In this document: in pieces, positions 47,160-59,530 of the stretch
Position numbering within the stretch: position 1 is the first letter of the stretch
Layout: each line of letters opens with the position of its first letter
NCBI GenBank assembly: GCA_951217055.1
Contig: OX578276.1
Location: forward strand, 37,038,205 to 37,102,204
Reading direction: 5' to 3'
Origin: Gerris lacustris
Taxonomy: Eukaryota; Arthropoda; Insecta; Hemiptera; Gerridae
Length of the DNA stretch: 64,000 nt
Translations under genes and position numbers: made by a program
Notes under the pieces: generated by a model
The model's database searches: none
Seen by the model: only the letters and a program-made list of their open reading frames with translations
What the model was told of the DNA's origin: nothing

Positions 47160-48150
47160 CAGCTGCAGAAGTATATATCCTAAAGACTAAAGGGGGAGGA
47201 AGACCACTGGTTCCCTGGTGGAACAAGGAGCGCAAAAACGCCTTAAAAGATAGAAGAAAGGCACTTCGGAATTATAAAAAGAATAGATGTCTTGAAAATA
47301 TAATAGTGTATAGGAAAGAGAGAGCCAAGTGCAAACGAATATTCCAACATGCAAAAAAAGAATCATGGAAAACATATACCTCATCAATTAACCAACATAC
47401 TCCATCTAAGGAGGTTTAGGAAAAAAGTAATAGCATAGCTGGGAAAAGAATAGAAACGCAAACACCTTGTATTAAAATCCAAATAAAGGAAGTAATGTCA
47501 CCTGATCAAGTAGTAGAAATTCTAGCCAACCATTTTGCAAAAGTGTCTTCTTCAGAGAACTATACAAACACTCAATAGAAGAGCTGAACAAACCCCAATC
47601 TTCTATGACCTATCAAATACAGCAGAATATAACAACTTTTACTGAGTGGGAGTTAGAGACAACGTTAAAAAACCTCAAACCAACTCCAGGTTCAGAGAAT
47701 ATTCATAAACTCATGCTGAAAAACCTACCGAGTAAGTTTCATAGATATATGCTAGTTATTTAACCTGATTTGGGTAACAGGTATGTAATCAAAATCATGG
47801 AGAGAAGCTATAATAGTCACAATTCCAAAACCAGGAAAAGACCCTTTAGAACCAGAATCATACAGACCTATTGCTATGACTAACACTATTGGTAAGGGTA
47901 AGTTAATAGAAAAACTCGTAGATGCAAGACTAATTTGGACTCTGGAAGCAAGAAAAATAATAACATACCCAATCAGGCTTCAGGAAAAACAGATCAACAC
48001 TAGATAATCTGAGAAGACTTGAAGCATATGTCCTAGACGGATTTGTACAAGGGGAGGAATCAATTGGAGCATTTTACGATTGTGAGAAAGCATATGATAG
48101 AGCATGGCGATATGAAATCCTTAGACAATTAAAGAAAAATAGCATTTAAG
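47160..48150 (+). pseudogene. LINE reverse-transcriptase relic (Jockey/R1-like)
   Basis: The frame has PWWNKERKNALKDRRKALRN, then the spacer helix region, a TIPKPGKDPLEPESYRPIAM block, and after frameshifts SGFRKNRSTLDNLRRLE-type text and FYDCEKAYDRAW with the first catalytic aspartate region. It stops before the YADD block. The PWWN and PGK blocks belong to Jockey/R1-group LINEs. Stops near 47425 and 47575 and several frameshifts are visible. Confidence 0.8.
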
Positions 48151-49069
48151 GTAGACTTTCTGAGTTCATTAAAAAAAATTATTATCAATTTATTTCATAT
48201 TAAGAAGAAGGAGGAGACAGATTATGGAGAGAGAGAGAGGAGATTAATTCGGAGACGGACTTGGCAAGTAAGTTCATTTTAATTATTGAATATTTGTTGC
48301 TAATAGTTATCAAAATTAAATTAATTTGATATGACTGGACTATGAATTTATATTAAGTAACTTCTTTTTTTTTATGTTTATTTGTTTGATTGATGTGTTC
48401 CGCATTAATCATATTTCAAAGTCGTATCTGATTCAGTTTATCTCTCAATTATTAATAATGGTCGTATAAAGAGAAGTACCTACAATTTTTCTATCGCATG
48501 AGTATCTGTATTTTCTCAACAAGGAATATCATATTTATGGCACATGAGGGAGCTATATAAAAATATATGTGTTTTTAGAAAAGAAATTTAGATATACACT
48601 TAAAAAAATTTAAAACAAGTTACCAAATCTCCCCTTACATAAAAATGCTAGATTGTAACGTACAACATATAAGTTAAGCAGTTGTAGTTTCCAATTTAGT
48701 TGTAGAAGCGTTATCATTTTTCCCCCTTATCACTTTCAGTCTCTTATCAAACATTTTGAAAAGAACATGTTTTCTTAAATAGAAAATGTAAAAATTAAAT
48801 AGTTTTTAGTTGTTTTGACATTTATTAATAATAAATTAATGACAATGTGTAAGTTAACAATCTTTAAAAAATATTGTAGAAAAAATTAATGATCAAAAGA
48901 AACATATGTTATAAAATTTGATTGCATGTTGTAGGGAATTGCACAGCTAGCAGGAGACGTTTTTTATTTTAAATAAAAATCAAAAGGATAAGCAAAATAA
49001 TAATCAAACAAAAAAAAAAATTAAAGGTTAATGTTGTTATTTTAGGATAATTTATTTATTTATTAATGT
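48151..49069. other. AT-rich spacer
   Basis: Contains a purine-rich GAGAGAGAGA patch near 48230. No coding or boundary signal otherwise. Confidence 0.4.
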
Positions 49070-49425
49070 TTTGTTAAAAAGTCAAGTTTAATATTGTATA
49101 CAGAAAAATTTTTCTATATACAACTTTCAAACATTCATTCCGCTTGTCTAGAGTTGAGAAATTACATTATCTTTTCACTGCGTTATCTGATAAACCCGCT
49201 GAAATCATTTAAGACTTTCCTCTCTCTCTGACTCAAATTTTGAACCGGCATGGACAGCCTTGAATGACAGGTATAATTCTGACAGGGAACTTTCCACCAA
49301 TCTCTTCGAACAATTAATTAAAGTTGAGCTTAAAGTTAATAAATACTCGGTTTGGTATATTTTCAATCCACGACTGACTTTATATTTGACATGTTTGTTG
49401 TCAAGTTTCCTTGACAACCAATAAT

Positions 49426-51490
49426 CAGGGCCGTCGCGAGGGTGGGGCGACCGGGGCGGTCGCCCCGGGCGCCACGATGAAGGGGGCGCCTTAAAAATTC
49501 GGAAAATTATTTTCAAAACTGTACCATTTGCAATTGAGAATTTTTTTTGTTCAATTAGGGGTGTGTCGGAACTCGTGTTCCGGTAACGTGGAACCGAGTC
49601 TCTCTTATTCACTGTCCCGACAGTGGCAATGTGTCTAACATTACCGGGACTTGTACCGATTAGGTTGGACCGGCAAGGTAACGAGTCAGGCATGAAACAG
49701 TATCGGTTCTTGTACCGAAGACCGACACCGTCCTGACAACTTTAGCTCTAGCTGTACTCTCGGTACTGTAACTTCCCTCCTAAATTAAATACGAGTAGTT
49801 CCAGCTCTAGTTTGTAGGTAACGATATCAAAAAAAGAAGGGGTAGTGACTCTCACCCCTTATCACACTCTCAGAGTTCATTCTCTCTCCCTCTATCACAC
49901 AAACACGACATACACGGGTAAAGGGGAGGTGGGAGGTAAGCGAGCCAGAGCCCTTCAGAGTGGGAAAGGCTGAATGACCTTGAACGTCTTCAGTCTTAAT
50001 ATTGCGTTGACAGCTCGCTATCCTAGTATAGAGTAAACAAAAACAATTTTATTCAATTCATTTTATTTATTTACAACAGTATAAAATAAGCTGATTAAGA
50101 CAAATTATATCAATTATAAATTAAATAACAGAGAGGTGCCATAATTATATGTGTTTAAAAGCACATTAAAAGTTACACAGTTACAAATATTTTTCAAATA
50201 ATATCTAAAAAAACAAAACAATTATAATCAATTATATCGATACAATAAATAATAAATAATATATATAATAAATAATAAAATTAGATAAATAAACAAATAG
50301 TAAAAACTTTATAATTAAAAGTACATATACCTAAAAATTAGCTAATACAGAGCAGATATTTTAATGTGTAATTAAGTGTTGTGTGAGAATATCGTAAAGT
50401 GACTAAATAAAAAAAGTGACTTGACCGCGTTATTGATTATTGACTATTATATAAATTAAAATGTCGAAAAAACTCTCAGGTGCTCAAAGACGAAAAACAC
50501 ACAAAGAAAATGAATGCGCACATGAAGCCCTACTATCAAAGGTGCCAAAATTAACAAGTTATTTTGCTCTATCGACTGCTGCCGGGGCTGAAGAAACTCA
50601 ACCTGGTTCTGTAAGTACTAGCGGGACTGTAGAACCTTTAGTTGCAGATGGAAATGATGAGTCAGAGCCAAATCAGCTCATAGGACAGACTGATAATAAA
50701 GTTACACGAGAACCTCTTTTTCAAGCTAACATTACTATAAACACTGACGGTCATACTTTGATTCAACCCAGCTCTAGCTTACTACTTACCGACCCTTATT
50801 CATGGCCCGAGCACATTACAAAAGAGCAGCGAGACGATTTAGTTTTAAAGGGGCCTGCTCCATTCTTAAAATTAGACTCCATTCCTACTGCATTAGATCG
50901 TTGGCCAGTTAGTGTATATTTATTATATTTTTAATTTTTTCCATACAGTTTGTAAATACTTTAGCCTATAAGAAATAGACCTGTATTTATATAAATGATA
51001 ACATTACAATGTACATATAATGCCCTTTTTAAAAACATATAAATAATTTATTATTATTTTTGATATATTTTTTGTTTATAACTGTTATTTTTGTCATATA
51101 GGTCTATCAGAATTTGAAAGCGTTTTTCAAAATTATGGTTAATTTAAATATTTTCCTCTATACATTTATTATTCTTATTCCTTCACTGTAGTTTAGCTAA
51201 TTGTGACAAGAAATACCTATATTTATTCTTTTCAGTGAAAAAATAACTTATAGCCTACTGCATTAGATAGCTTATCGTAGTTATATACTACAATAGGAGT
51301 ATAATTTTGTTTGTTTTTTTCTAGAGTTTAAATAAATTACATTTTTGTGTTTGTTTGATATATTTTTTTTTTTTATAACCTGGGAACTTGAATGAAAAAA
51401 TCAATTTTGTAAGAGTTGATTGGTCATGGGGGGGGGGGGGCGCTTTGCTAACGCTCGCCCCGGGCGCCTGATGTTCTCGCGACGGCCCTG
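49426..51490 (+). mobile_element. hAT element, 8-bp duplication CCAATAAT
   Basis: The left end CAGGGCCGTCGCGAG and the right end CTCGCGACGGCCCTG are perfect 15-bp inverted repeats, followed inward by GC-rich GGGGCG/CGCCCC patches on both sides. CCAATAAT flanks it at 49418-49425 and 51491-51498. At 2065 bp it is shortened: only the first part of a transposase gene remains. It interrupts a gypsy LTR. Confidence 0.95.
50461..50934 (+). CDS. N-terminal part of a ZMYM1-like hAT transposase
   Basis: The 157-codon frame starts MSKKLSGAQRRKTHKE and has VPKLTSYFALS, an acidic low-complexity middle, then DPYSWPEHITKEQRDDLV and a GPAPF segment. The KLSGAQxRK and the D-P-x-W-P-x-x-I-T-x-x-x-R blocks are those that precede the TTF zinc finger in ZMYM1-like hAT proteins. 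The frame ends at TAA soon after, probably in an intron or deletion junction, and no TTF finger, DUF4371 or dimerisation domain follows before the element ends. It can be no more than a truncated transposase. Confidence 0.65.
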   Translation: MSKKLSGAQRRKTHKENECAHEALLSKVPKLTSYFALSTAAGAEETQPGSVSTSGTVEPLVADGNDESEPNQLIGQTDNKVTREPLFQANITINTDGHTLIQPSSSLLLTDPYSWPEHITKEQRDDLVLKGPAPFLKLDSIPTALDRWPVSVYLLYF

Positions 51491-51765
51491 CCAATAATAT
51501 AACATACCTTCCCCCCAAATCTTGACTCTCTCATATGGTCAGCATGCCTTCTCCATAGTTCTCCATTATCCAGTTTTACTACTTAGTTAACTTTTCCTTC
51601 TCTCTCCTTTACTCTTCCATAGCACCACTTGTATGTTGTTCCTGCTGAGTAGTTTCTCACTTGCACTCTCCCTCATATTTTAAAAATTCTGCTGCTTTCT
51701 CCAGGCCTCACTGCTATCTCATTTTCTTTCATTTCATTTATGATTTTTTCAAACTGTCTGGAAAA

Positions 51766-52392
51766 AAAACTTTAGGGGGAAGAATAACACAAATAAAACT
51801 AAAGATTTCGGTAATAACTATTTCTTTAGGTATGAATAAGTAAATTTATACATTTTTACACCTTTAATTTTAATTTTAACAATACTTACTTATACATCAA
51901 TGAAATTTATAAAAATCTTGGGGAAAAGTTATCTTTCGCACTCGCAGTCTGCCACGTTTTCGTACCTTTTAAAATGTTGAAAAACCATTCAAAACTTCAA
52001 GATGTATTTGTCAAATTTTTCAAAATTTTACTATCTGCAATGACTGTTAATAACAATGGTTTTCGCATCATTGAAGAATTTGTTTGTATAATATATTCTT
52101 TGAAAACAAAGACGTAAACTTAGGAAGAGTTGAACTGTTTGACAAAGCATTTAGTCATAAAAAACAGTCTGAAAAAGTAATCAAACAATAGATAAAAGGA
52201 CTTAATGCTTCAAGTATGGCACCTACAAAAGCAGAACTACTGCAGCAGATTAAAAGTACAATGTATATATGTAGTATTTGGTGCAACCCCCATTTAAGAT
52301 GTCCAACCGCATTAAAACCAGAAGATTATGGGTGGACAATAATAGATAATGAGTTTCATCATTATAGGTTTGATGGGCCTATAAATAAATAA
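51766..52392 (+). pseudogene. XPG-associated family, C-terminal fragment
   Basis: From about 51985: FVKFFKILLSAM, an EEFVCIIYS block, then ASSMAPTKAELLQQIKSTMY (about 52210), IWCNPHLRCPTALKPEDYGW and an FHHYRFDGP ending. The L-PPT-x-A-x-x-x-H ... W ... PxxxGW pattern corresponds to the region after the nuclease hairpin in the 29.2-kb relic (LPPTESAVK). It is a different, diverged member. A TAG inside and absent upstream blocks show decay. Bases 51766-51980 show nothing. Confidence 0.35.
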
Positions 52393-53160
52393 AACCTATT
52401 AATTTATAAATTACCCACACACTGCACATTTTATTTATAATATCGTATGCAGCTGAATAATGATTTAAGCTGAACTTAAATAAATAGCGTAGCTTAATGT
52501 ACAGTACTGTGACTACTGAAACTTAATGTTTTTTTAGTCAGAGTCTAATTATGCCCCAGTGCATTCGTCAGACCCCTCTACCAGATATTAAGTATTGATA
52601 TTTTACACATAATATATAAATATGTCTGACGATTATTAATCTTTTTTTATGTCGTGAAATCAACATATTTGACGCTTCAAACTGGAAAATCGGAAATTTT
52701 TCTGCGTCAGACAATACTAAAATGTTGAGTTTTAGTGTCCAAATAATGTATCTTGAGAAATTCAGCTGGTTATTAATTACTTTTCCGATAGTTGATAAGT
52801 CGTTTTTCCGACATGTTCGGGAGAGCAGAAACCCATATTGACCCACATTTGGTGTCAGAGAATTCTTACACTATCATTTCAAGTCATCAAGCTATTCAAT
52901 TAAAAAAAAACAAAAAAAAAACAGTGTCTTATCAATTTTAAATTTGTGTAAAAACGACATGGTTCAGAAAAAAATACATGGAAAACGCACCAACACCAAA
53001 AAAATCACAGAGGAAAACGGTGTCAGAATTGGCCTAAACCAGCCATACAAGAGGTTTGGAAAGGGTTCCTATGTATAATTGATTTTTTTTTTTTACCGAT
53101 GGGCACTCTGACTATAACTTATTAACTTAATTAAATCGTAAGTGGTCAGTTTCTTCAATC
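52393..53160. other. Spacer
   Basis: AT-rich, with a minus-strand 92-codon frame (52568-52846) lacking recognisable motifs and an A-rich run at 52902-52921. Nothing else supported. Confidence 0.35.
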
Positions 53161-53166
53161 TTACGA

Positions 53167-54950
53167 AATGGAAAAAAGGGAAAGAGGAAAAAACTTTACA
53201 CCAACAGAGAAAGAAATGCTACTTGACATTGCATTAAAATATAAAGGTGTCATTGTTAGAAAATAAAAATCCCGATAGCATTAATGTAAAGCAAAAAAAG
53301 AGGTTTGGTTAAAAAAACAAGAGGAGTATACTGCAGCACAAAGTACAGGAGAAAGAAGTGCTAAACATTTAAAAACTTTATATGAAAATTTGAAAATGAA
53401 GGCAAGGAAACAAGTCTTTGACGATAAGGTAAGATAGAAGTCTCTTTTAGTTTTAGTTATTTTTTAATGTTCATTAAAATATTGTCTGTCTGTTATTCTC
53501 AATTGTTTAACATAGTTGAGTGAAAATGTATCAATTGTTTTGAGTATTGCACACCTATCAGTACAAGTATATCTTTATGATAAGTAAAGATAAGTAAAAT
53601 AATACTGCAGTGATAAGTAATACAGAAGTAATACTGCAGATTTATAGTAATATCGTTATATTTTGTTACAGGTTGAGTTGTATAAAACAGCCGGAGATGG
53701 CTTCAATTAAACAATAAACAGGTCAAGTGTGTGCTAGTCAGCACACAGCGAGGGTCCGTAGGCCACACTGTATAGAGTTTAACTGTGAAGTGTATTAACA
53801 GTGTTTTTTCAAAATGCTAAAAAGCTTACTTTGAACCATTCTAAGGGTCTGATATTCTCAAAACACACTGATAAAATATTTTTTTGCCACTGAACCGGAC
53901 TACAACCATATAAATACATCGAAAAGACAATAATTATAAAAAAAAACCGTATTTTGTCAATAAAAAATAAAATATTTTTTTCGAAATTTCCAAAAAGTGG
54001 TATCTTAATTTTTGGTCGAAGAATGTTCAGGAATTTTTTTAGATTTTTTGCACTTCACATAACCGAGATAGAGGGGGGAGACACGTTTCACACCCACTTC
54101 AAACTTGCCTACGCTCGCCCTATCAAAGTTATATCCAAAGAATTATATATTTTTGTAATCAGCTCGACGTACCCTTTCATATGATACCCCTCACGGTGTC
54201 GAAAAAAAATAAAATAATTTTAACCCTAAGTTTTTTTACCCTAATTTTTTTGAAAAATATTTTTTTTAAGTCGCTATATTTTTAAAATATGTGGGCAGGT
54301 ACAAGACACATACATGCCAAATTTCAAAGTGATCGGACGAAAGGTGTAGCCATGAGAGCACGCGAGAGGACGGACGGACAGACACACGCAGGAAAATATA
54401 AGGGTCCTTGGTTTTGCCTACGGACCCTAAAAACTCAGTTAAGTGGTAGGATTGTTTTCGAACTGAAACACTAATTCAATCCAATACCTACTGTAAACGA
54501 TAGCAGTGCCAATTTCAATATCCTATTAGACACTCATATTGATAAATTAGACGGGAACGTAACATTAAGAAATGTTGAGTTAAATAATAAATCGGAGGAA
54601 GAAGACGATCCAAGGCCTGAGTCTGACAAAACCACGGAGCCAACAATAAATAATCAACCTCCAGCTAAAAAGGTTTGTGGCCCTCGAGTAAACATATAAA
54701 CTGTTTATAACACTCTAAGTAGTGTTCCGTCTAACAAAAAAAATCCTATCTAAAAAAACGAATTTCTTAAACAAGAGCATGAAGTGAGGATGGAAATATT
54801 ACGTATAGAAAAAGAAAAAGAAAATGCAATGCTACAGAATTAAATATTAAAGGCTGGTCTAGAAATTAAATTAATCTAGAAGAGACAGTTCATTCTTGAA
54901 AATAATTTGCAAGATGGTGAAATGAAAATTCCAGATCAAGTGGCGGACCT
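53167..54950 (+). pseudogene. Myb/SANT-like (MSANTD-type) gene, split by a 721-bp element
   Basis: Exon 1 (53167-53430) encodes RGKNFTPTEKEMLLDIALKY, then an ENKNPD-x-x-x-x-KQKKEVW block and LKTLYENLKMKARKQ, the three-helix Myb/SANT-like DNA-binding domain seen in MSANTD3 and many transposon-associated proteins. It ends at a GTAAG donor. The next exon (from about 53673) reads VELYKTAGDGFN and is cut by the insertion, resuming at 54440. A coiled, charged C-terminus follows (EHEVRMEILRIEKEKENAML). A one-base shift in exon 1 and several stops after 54720 inactivate it. Small duplicates of the end occur at 12.8 kb. Confidence 0.65.
53713..54433. mobile_element. 721-bp non-autonomous element, copy 2
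   Basis: About 90 percent identical to 31916-32638 over its whole length, with the same start AATAAACAGGTCAAGTGTGT and end CTACGGACCCTAAAAA. It interrupts the Myb/SANT gene. Both copies are oriented identically relative to the window. Confidence 0.85.
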
Positions 54951-54959
54951 ACTCTCTTG

Positions 54960-57900
54960 AAGATGGTGCAATCAAGAAAAGGCAGTGGCATAGTAAGAAG
55001 AAAGATTCGGTATACTGCTTACACTGAGTTTTGATTGCTCTCCCAAATCAACAAAGCATGTGGACTTCAGAAAACGGTTATCATGTGTGGAAAGAAGGAC
55101 ATTCTATAAGAGATATTGAACAACACGAAAAGTCCAAAGCCCACCTTGGTTGCCAAATTATTAGATTAAATTGGATTATTGGAAACCATGTCTAAAAATA
55201 TTAGACCAAAAAAGTAAATGCAAATATTGATCATCAAAGAGAAGTACTTTCAGTAGTTATTGATTGCTGCAAATATCTTATTGATGCAATGCTTGCTTTT
55301 AGGAAAAACACAGTGGTAGAAGGTAAACTCCCAAAACTTTTCGTTACTTCCAAGACATAACCCCGATGCCAGAATATATCTTGACAAACTAGAAAATAAA
55401 AATAGAAACCTACATCAAACTTTCTTAGTTACAGACACATTTCTGATTTGGTATCCATTATGGCTTCGATGGTTACAAAGGTCATAGTCCGAGACATAAA
55501 TAAAAGCCAAACGTTTTTAATAATTTTAGATTCAACCTAAGATGTAACAAAAAAGGAAGCTTCCACTGTAATAATAAGATATGTGCGAACAGAAGAACCA
55601 TCAAAGCTAGTTGAGAGGCTATTAAAGGTATTTAATTAAACTGATACTTCAGGTGCAAACTTAAAACTCAAACTAACAGATACATTAAACGATATGGGAC
55701 TCGCCCAACTAAATATTATCGGACAAAATACGGACTGGACATTGCAGGTTATGCGCGGAGCGTTTTGCGGACTTAAAACACTTATAGAGCAGGAGTGTAA
55801 TACTGCATTCTATGTATGGTGCAGCTCCTATAGATTTGCACTTGTGATTGAGAAATCAATTGAAATCTGTCCTCGGAGCCGAGATATTTTCAATATTTTG
55901 GAACAACTTTGTTGTCTGTTCAGTTCCGGTCATAAGAGGCATGACGTATTTTTCGAAAAAATATCACATAAAGAAAAACAAAGGGATCAAAGAAAACGTC
56001 TTAAAAGAGTTCAAACTGCTAGGTGGACTAACAAGATTGCTATGAAGAAGTTATTTCTTCTTTGGACGACTGTTAACCAAATTTAAATATTTTTAACCGT
56101 AAATATTTTTTAACCATATTTAAATCTTTGGACAAAGATTTAACCAAATTTTACAGAGAAACAGTAACCCTTGCTTCAGGCCTTAAGAAGAAGTTAAACA
56201 CATTTCATATTGCAATTACATTGCGTATAGTGCAACGAGTCTTTACTGCAATGAACCCAGTCACAGTAACCCTTCAAGGTGTGATGACCGACTATGGCGC
56301 TGTTAGGGGCATCATCGATAATGTAAAGAAAAAATTAAAAAACCTAAGAAGAAACTCAGCTTGGGGAAAAACGTATAAAACACCAATCGAGTTTGTTAAG
56401 AAGCATGATGTTTGTTCCTGAGGCTGAGCCAACCAAAAGCCGAATCAAAAGAAAAAAGTTTCAGGATGTAAGCTTAAAGTAGAGACGTGCTTTAAAGTTT
56501 TAGAGAGCTTGTTGCTGCAGCTTGAATATCGATTCCCTGACCACAATCTCAAAAATGGTCCAGCAAATGTGTACTTTTTCTCATTCAGGATTTTTATAGA
56601 TTAAACAAAATGAAGTGAAACCTAATGAAATCGAGGATCTCTGTAAATATTACAAGTGGGACGATGATGCAGTAATCAGTGAAGTCAATAGTTTTAGTGA
56701 AATCTACGCAATTCACATAAACATAGATAAGTCAGATGTCCTTGGTCAGGCGTCGGGAAAAGAAGCTAACAATCCAGTTACTGAAGAGGACGGTGATGAA
56801 GAAGACTGCCGATATGATAAAGTAAAAAATACGAGAGGTGTCGCGGAACACCCGGTAGGAACGAAGTTCCTTACATTTTTTATTAAATATAAAATCACAC
56901 TGCTAAGTACGTATACGTTGCTAACTACTCGTTCCAATAAATATTTTTGGCTCAGTTAGAAAATTATTATTAGTAAAATTATTACATAACACTTATTACA
57001 AAAATCCCTTGATCCGCTTATAAGCAATATTATCACACAATTTTTTTTCTTTTTTACATCAATTTATACTTATATATTTACAGTTTTACTGGGTAATAAT
57101 TTAACATAGTCGACACTGTCAATTTCTGACGATTCTCTTGGTGCACTTTCCATTTTAAATAATATCCGAATACTTTTCTCAATGATAGAAACAATAATTG
57201 AAAAAAAGCTTTGTTTTGTGGATAAATTGCGAGTTTGACAGGAAGAAGGAGTAAGAGAGTGAGAGAGTATAGTGAAAGAGAGGTGGAAAGACAAACGAAT
57301 TATAGTAGAGGGGGGAATCACTCTACATTCTTAATATTCCACCTATATTAACTACAAACCTCATACTTCCGCCATCAACTTTTAAAAATTGTAAAATATA
57401 TCACGTCACTGTAAAATAACTGCAGCTTGTATCAGGTTGAAATTTTGCATGCCTGTTTCAATTGTACTTTAGACGATGTGTATAAAGTTTTATTAAAATC
57501 GTTACGTTAGAACGTAAGATATCGGTAAAAAAGTTGTTTTCTTTATTTAAAACGTTTAGGTCCGCTTTAATAAATTTAGCGATCTTTATCACTTCATAGC
57601 AGAGTCGGTGTTCGTTTTACTAAAAAAAATTATTTATAAAAGTTGTTTGTATCATTAAACAGATAAAGATAGAGTTTTTTCCCGTCCTAAAATTCCAATT
57701 TCAAATTTGAAGCTTACGTTTACGCGAGCGTTGCGCGTGAACGCTTGGGTGGATAACCTTGCCCAACGAACCTGTCCTGGGCATTGGTAAAATGAACATT
57801 TGTACCAAATGTCAACTAAGTCGGTCAACTTTTACACGAGTTATCGTCTTCCGTAGATTTCGTGACGCTTTTAGCGTGACGGTGATTTTGGTCGTTTTTT

Positions 57901-58246
57901 CGGATTCACTCCCGGGCTCCAGAACGTGCCATAAGGAACTTCGTTCCAAAAAACTTTTGGTTGGACCATGGTTATTGAAACCTCATAGATGCCTGATACA
58001 TTTTTCAGGGTTCAGTAAATTTGTGGTCGTCTACACTACGTTACTATCATTGGCAGTAACAAGTTGCTCAGCTGAAAGGGCCATGAACAGGTGAAAAACA
58101 GACTTAGGTCATGCATAAGTGACGAGTGGCTTTCAAATCTCATGGTCCTTTCATCAGGGAGAGACGTCTTAGCTAGGATTTCTAATGAAGAAATAATAGA
58201 CAGTTTTTCCCAAACAACTTCCTTCCGGAAAAAGTTATTAGAAAAA
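54960..58246 (+). pseudogene. ZMYM1-like hAT transposase, long relic
   Basis: Blocks appear in family order across several frames: a TTF-type start (SQINKACGLQK, 55040), HREVLSVVIDCCKYL (near 55240), the DUF4371 wording with FGFHYGFDG-like text, the frame 55694-56086 (LNIIGQNTDW for the GQGYD block, NTAFYVWCSSYRFALV for the CxxH-x-LNLV block, a TARWTNK block for RW), 56128-56421 and 56615-56830. The dimerisation domain, LAVTSCSAERAMNR and then RLRSCISDEWLSNLMVL, sits at 58035-58150 beyond an insertion. The catalytic region is scrambled by stops, so the gene is dead. Confidence 0.75.
56850..57955. mobile_element. ~1.1-kb hairpin/TIR element inside the hAT gene
   Basis: AGGAACGAAGTTCCTTA at 56853 and TAAGGAACTTCGTTCC ending at about 57955 are inverted to each other; each is also self-complementary around CGAAG. 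Between them lies family-B repeat material (57400-57700) related to 39.1-39.5 kb. It separates the body of the hAT transposase from its dimerisation domain. Exact limits and duplication were not resolved. Confidence 0.55.
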
Positions 58247-58249
58247 TGA

Positions 58250-59530
58250 AAAGACAGTATGTGTGTGTACCTACTGTAATTTTCATTCCTCTAACAATTT
58301 TTTTGTAGACTGATAATGTTATGTTCGTTTGATACTTTAATTTGATTAGAATATGATATTACTCACCCATGTATGTTTTTTATTCTAATTATGTGATTTT
58401 ATTTAGATGTAAGTATTAAAATAATTTGTTTGAACCTCAAAAAAGGCTGATATTACATTACATTCGTTTCTCTATAATATTTTATTAAATTTTTGAAATG
58501 TTATAATTATTTCATTTTATCTTATAAATTATACGTAACAAAAGATCTCAGTAAAGTATATGAGTAAATAATTTCAAGATAAAAAGAACTTTTTATATAC
58601 TACGTTTTTAAATTTTCTGTTGAATCGTATGTAATGTTGATAATATAATTGTTATTGTTATATAATATATAATGTTAGTAAAAAAAAAAAATAGTTCCGA
58701 ATTTATTTACTTCACATAAATGACAACCATCCATCTTAAACCTATAAAAGGACAAATCTTTGTACAACGGATCTCCCCAACACCAAATCTAAAGCATGCC
58801 ATCGATATATTTGAAATAATATTAATAATATAATCGATAAATAATATAATCGATATTTCCTGTTTTGCTGTCATTCAATGTTTATCTATCACAAATTTGA
58901 GACCCGTCAAAATGAAGATATTGGATATGGCAAAACAAATAAAATAACTGGCGGACTTTTTCCGAACTAACTTTCCGCACAGCAAAATGTGCTGAAAACT
59001 AATTAAATTCTGCTGAAAGATGGCTAAAAGTATTAAAATAATGCATTGTCATCGTGTTCTGAGCTATGGTAAAAGTTTCAAATGTCTAGCTATTCGGGAA
59101 GTTAGTTAGAAATCGATTGCCAGATTTGTACCGGACAAACAAACAAACAAACAAACAAGAATGCAAGCTAATAAAAACGTAGTAAAATTAAAAAATACTT
59201 TAATCATTTTATGCTTTGTTTGTATTTTTAATGTTTACTACCCCTGTTAATGTTTTAAAAAGGTCTAATTATGTTGTATACATACATTTTTATAAAGAAC
59301 ATTAGTTTTACTATAGTTTTATTTAGTAAAAATTCAAAATTGTTATTCTGTTCTATTTTTTTTTTTTTCCCCCTTTTGCAAGACATTTTATGTTTTTCTA
59401 GTCTTTTTTTTTATTTAAAATGTCAAATTGTGTTCTCTAAAATGCTCTCCGTATTATTGTTAATAAATAAAAAATCCATTTTTTGTTTTTAACACTATTT
59501 TATTGAATTTACCCTATTGATATAATTAGG
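58250..59530. other. AT-rich spacer with (ACAA)n
   Basis: A (ACAA)5-6 run at 59133-59159 follows wording such as GATTGCCAGATTTGTACCGG typical of an interspersed repeat end. An A11 run lies near 58681. No gene. Confidence 0.5.

Larger units (their letters stand above)
49070..51760 (-). mobile_element. Gypsy integrase C-terminus and 3' LTR, split by a hAT
   Basis: On the minus strand, 51745-51520 carries an integrase C-terminal block (VRNYSAGTTYKWCYGRV, LDNGELWRRHADHMRES), typical of the end of gypsy/BEL-like Pol. It is followed by a putative LTR start TGTTATATTATTGG at about 51502. The LTR is interrupted by the hAT and continues from 49417 down to about 49070, where AACAAAACA precedes an A-rich region. 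The stop within the integrase block (TAA after KVN) shows decay. LTR limits are inferred from one copy only. Confidence 0.55.

Noticed and set aside
49205..49693. 162-codon minus-strand frame
   Set aside because: It crosses the junction between LTR and hAT at 49426, so it cannot be an original gene.
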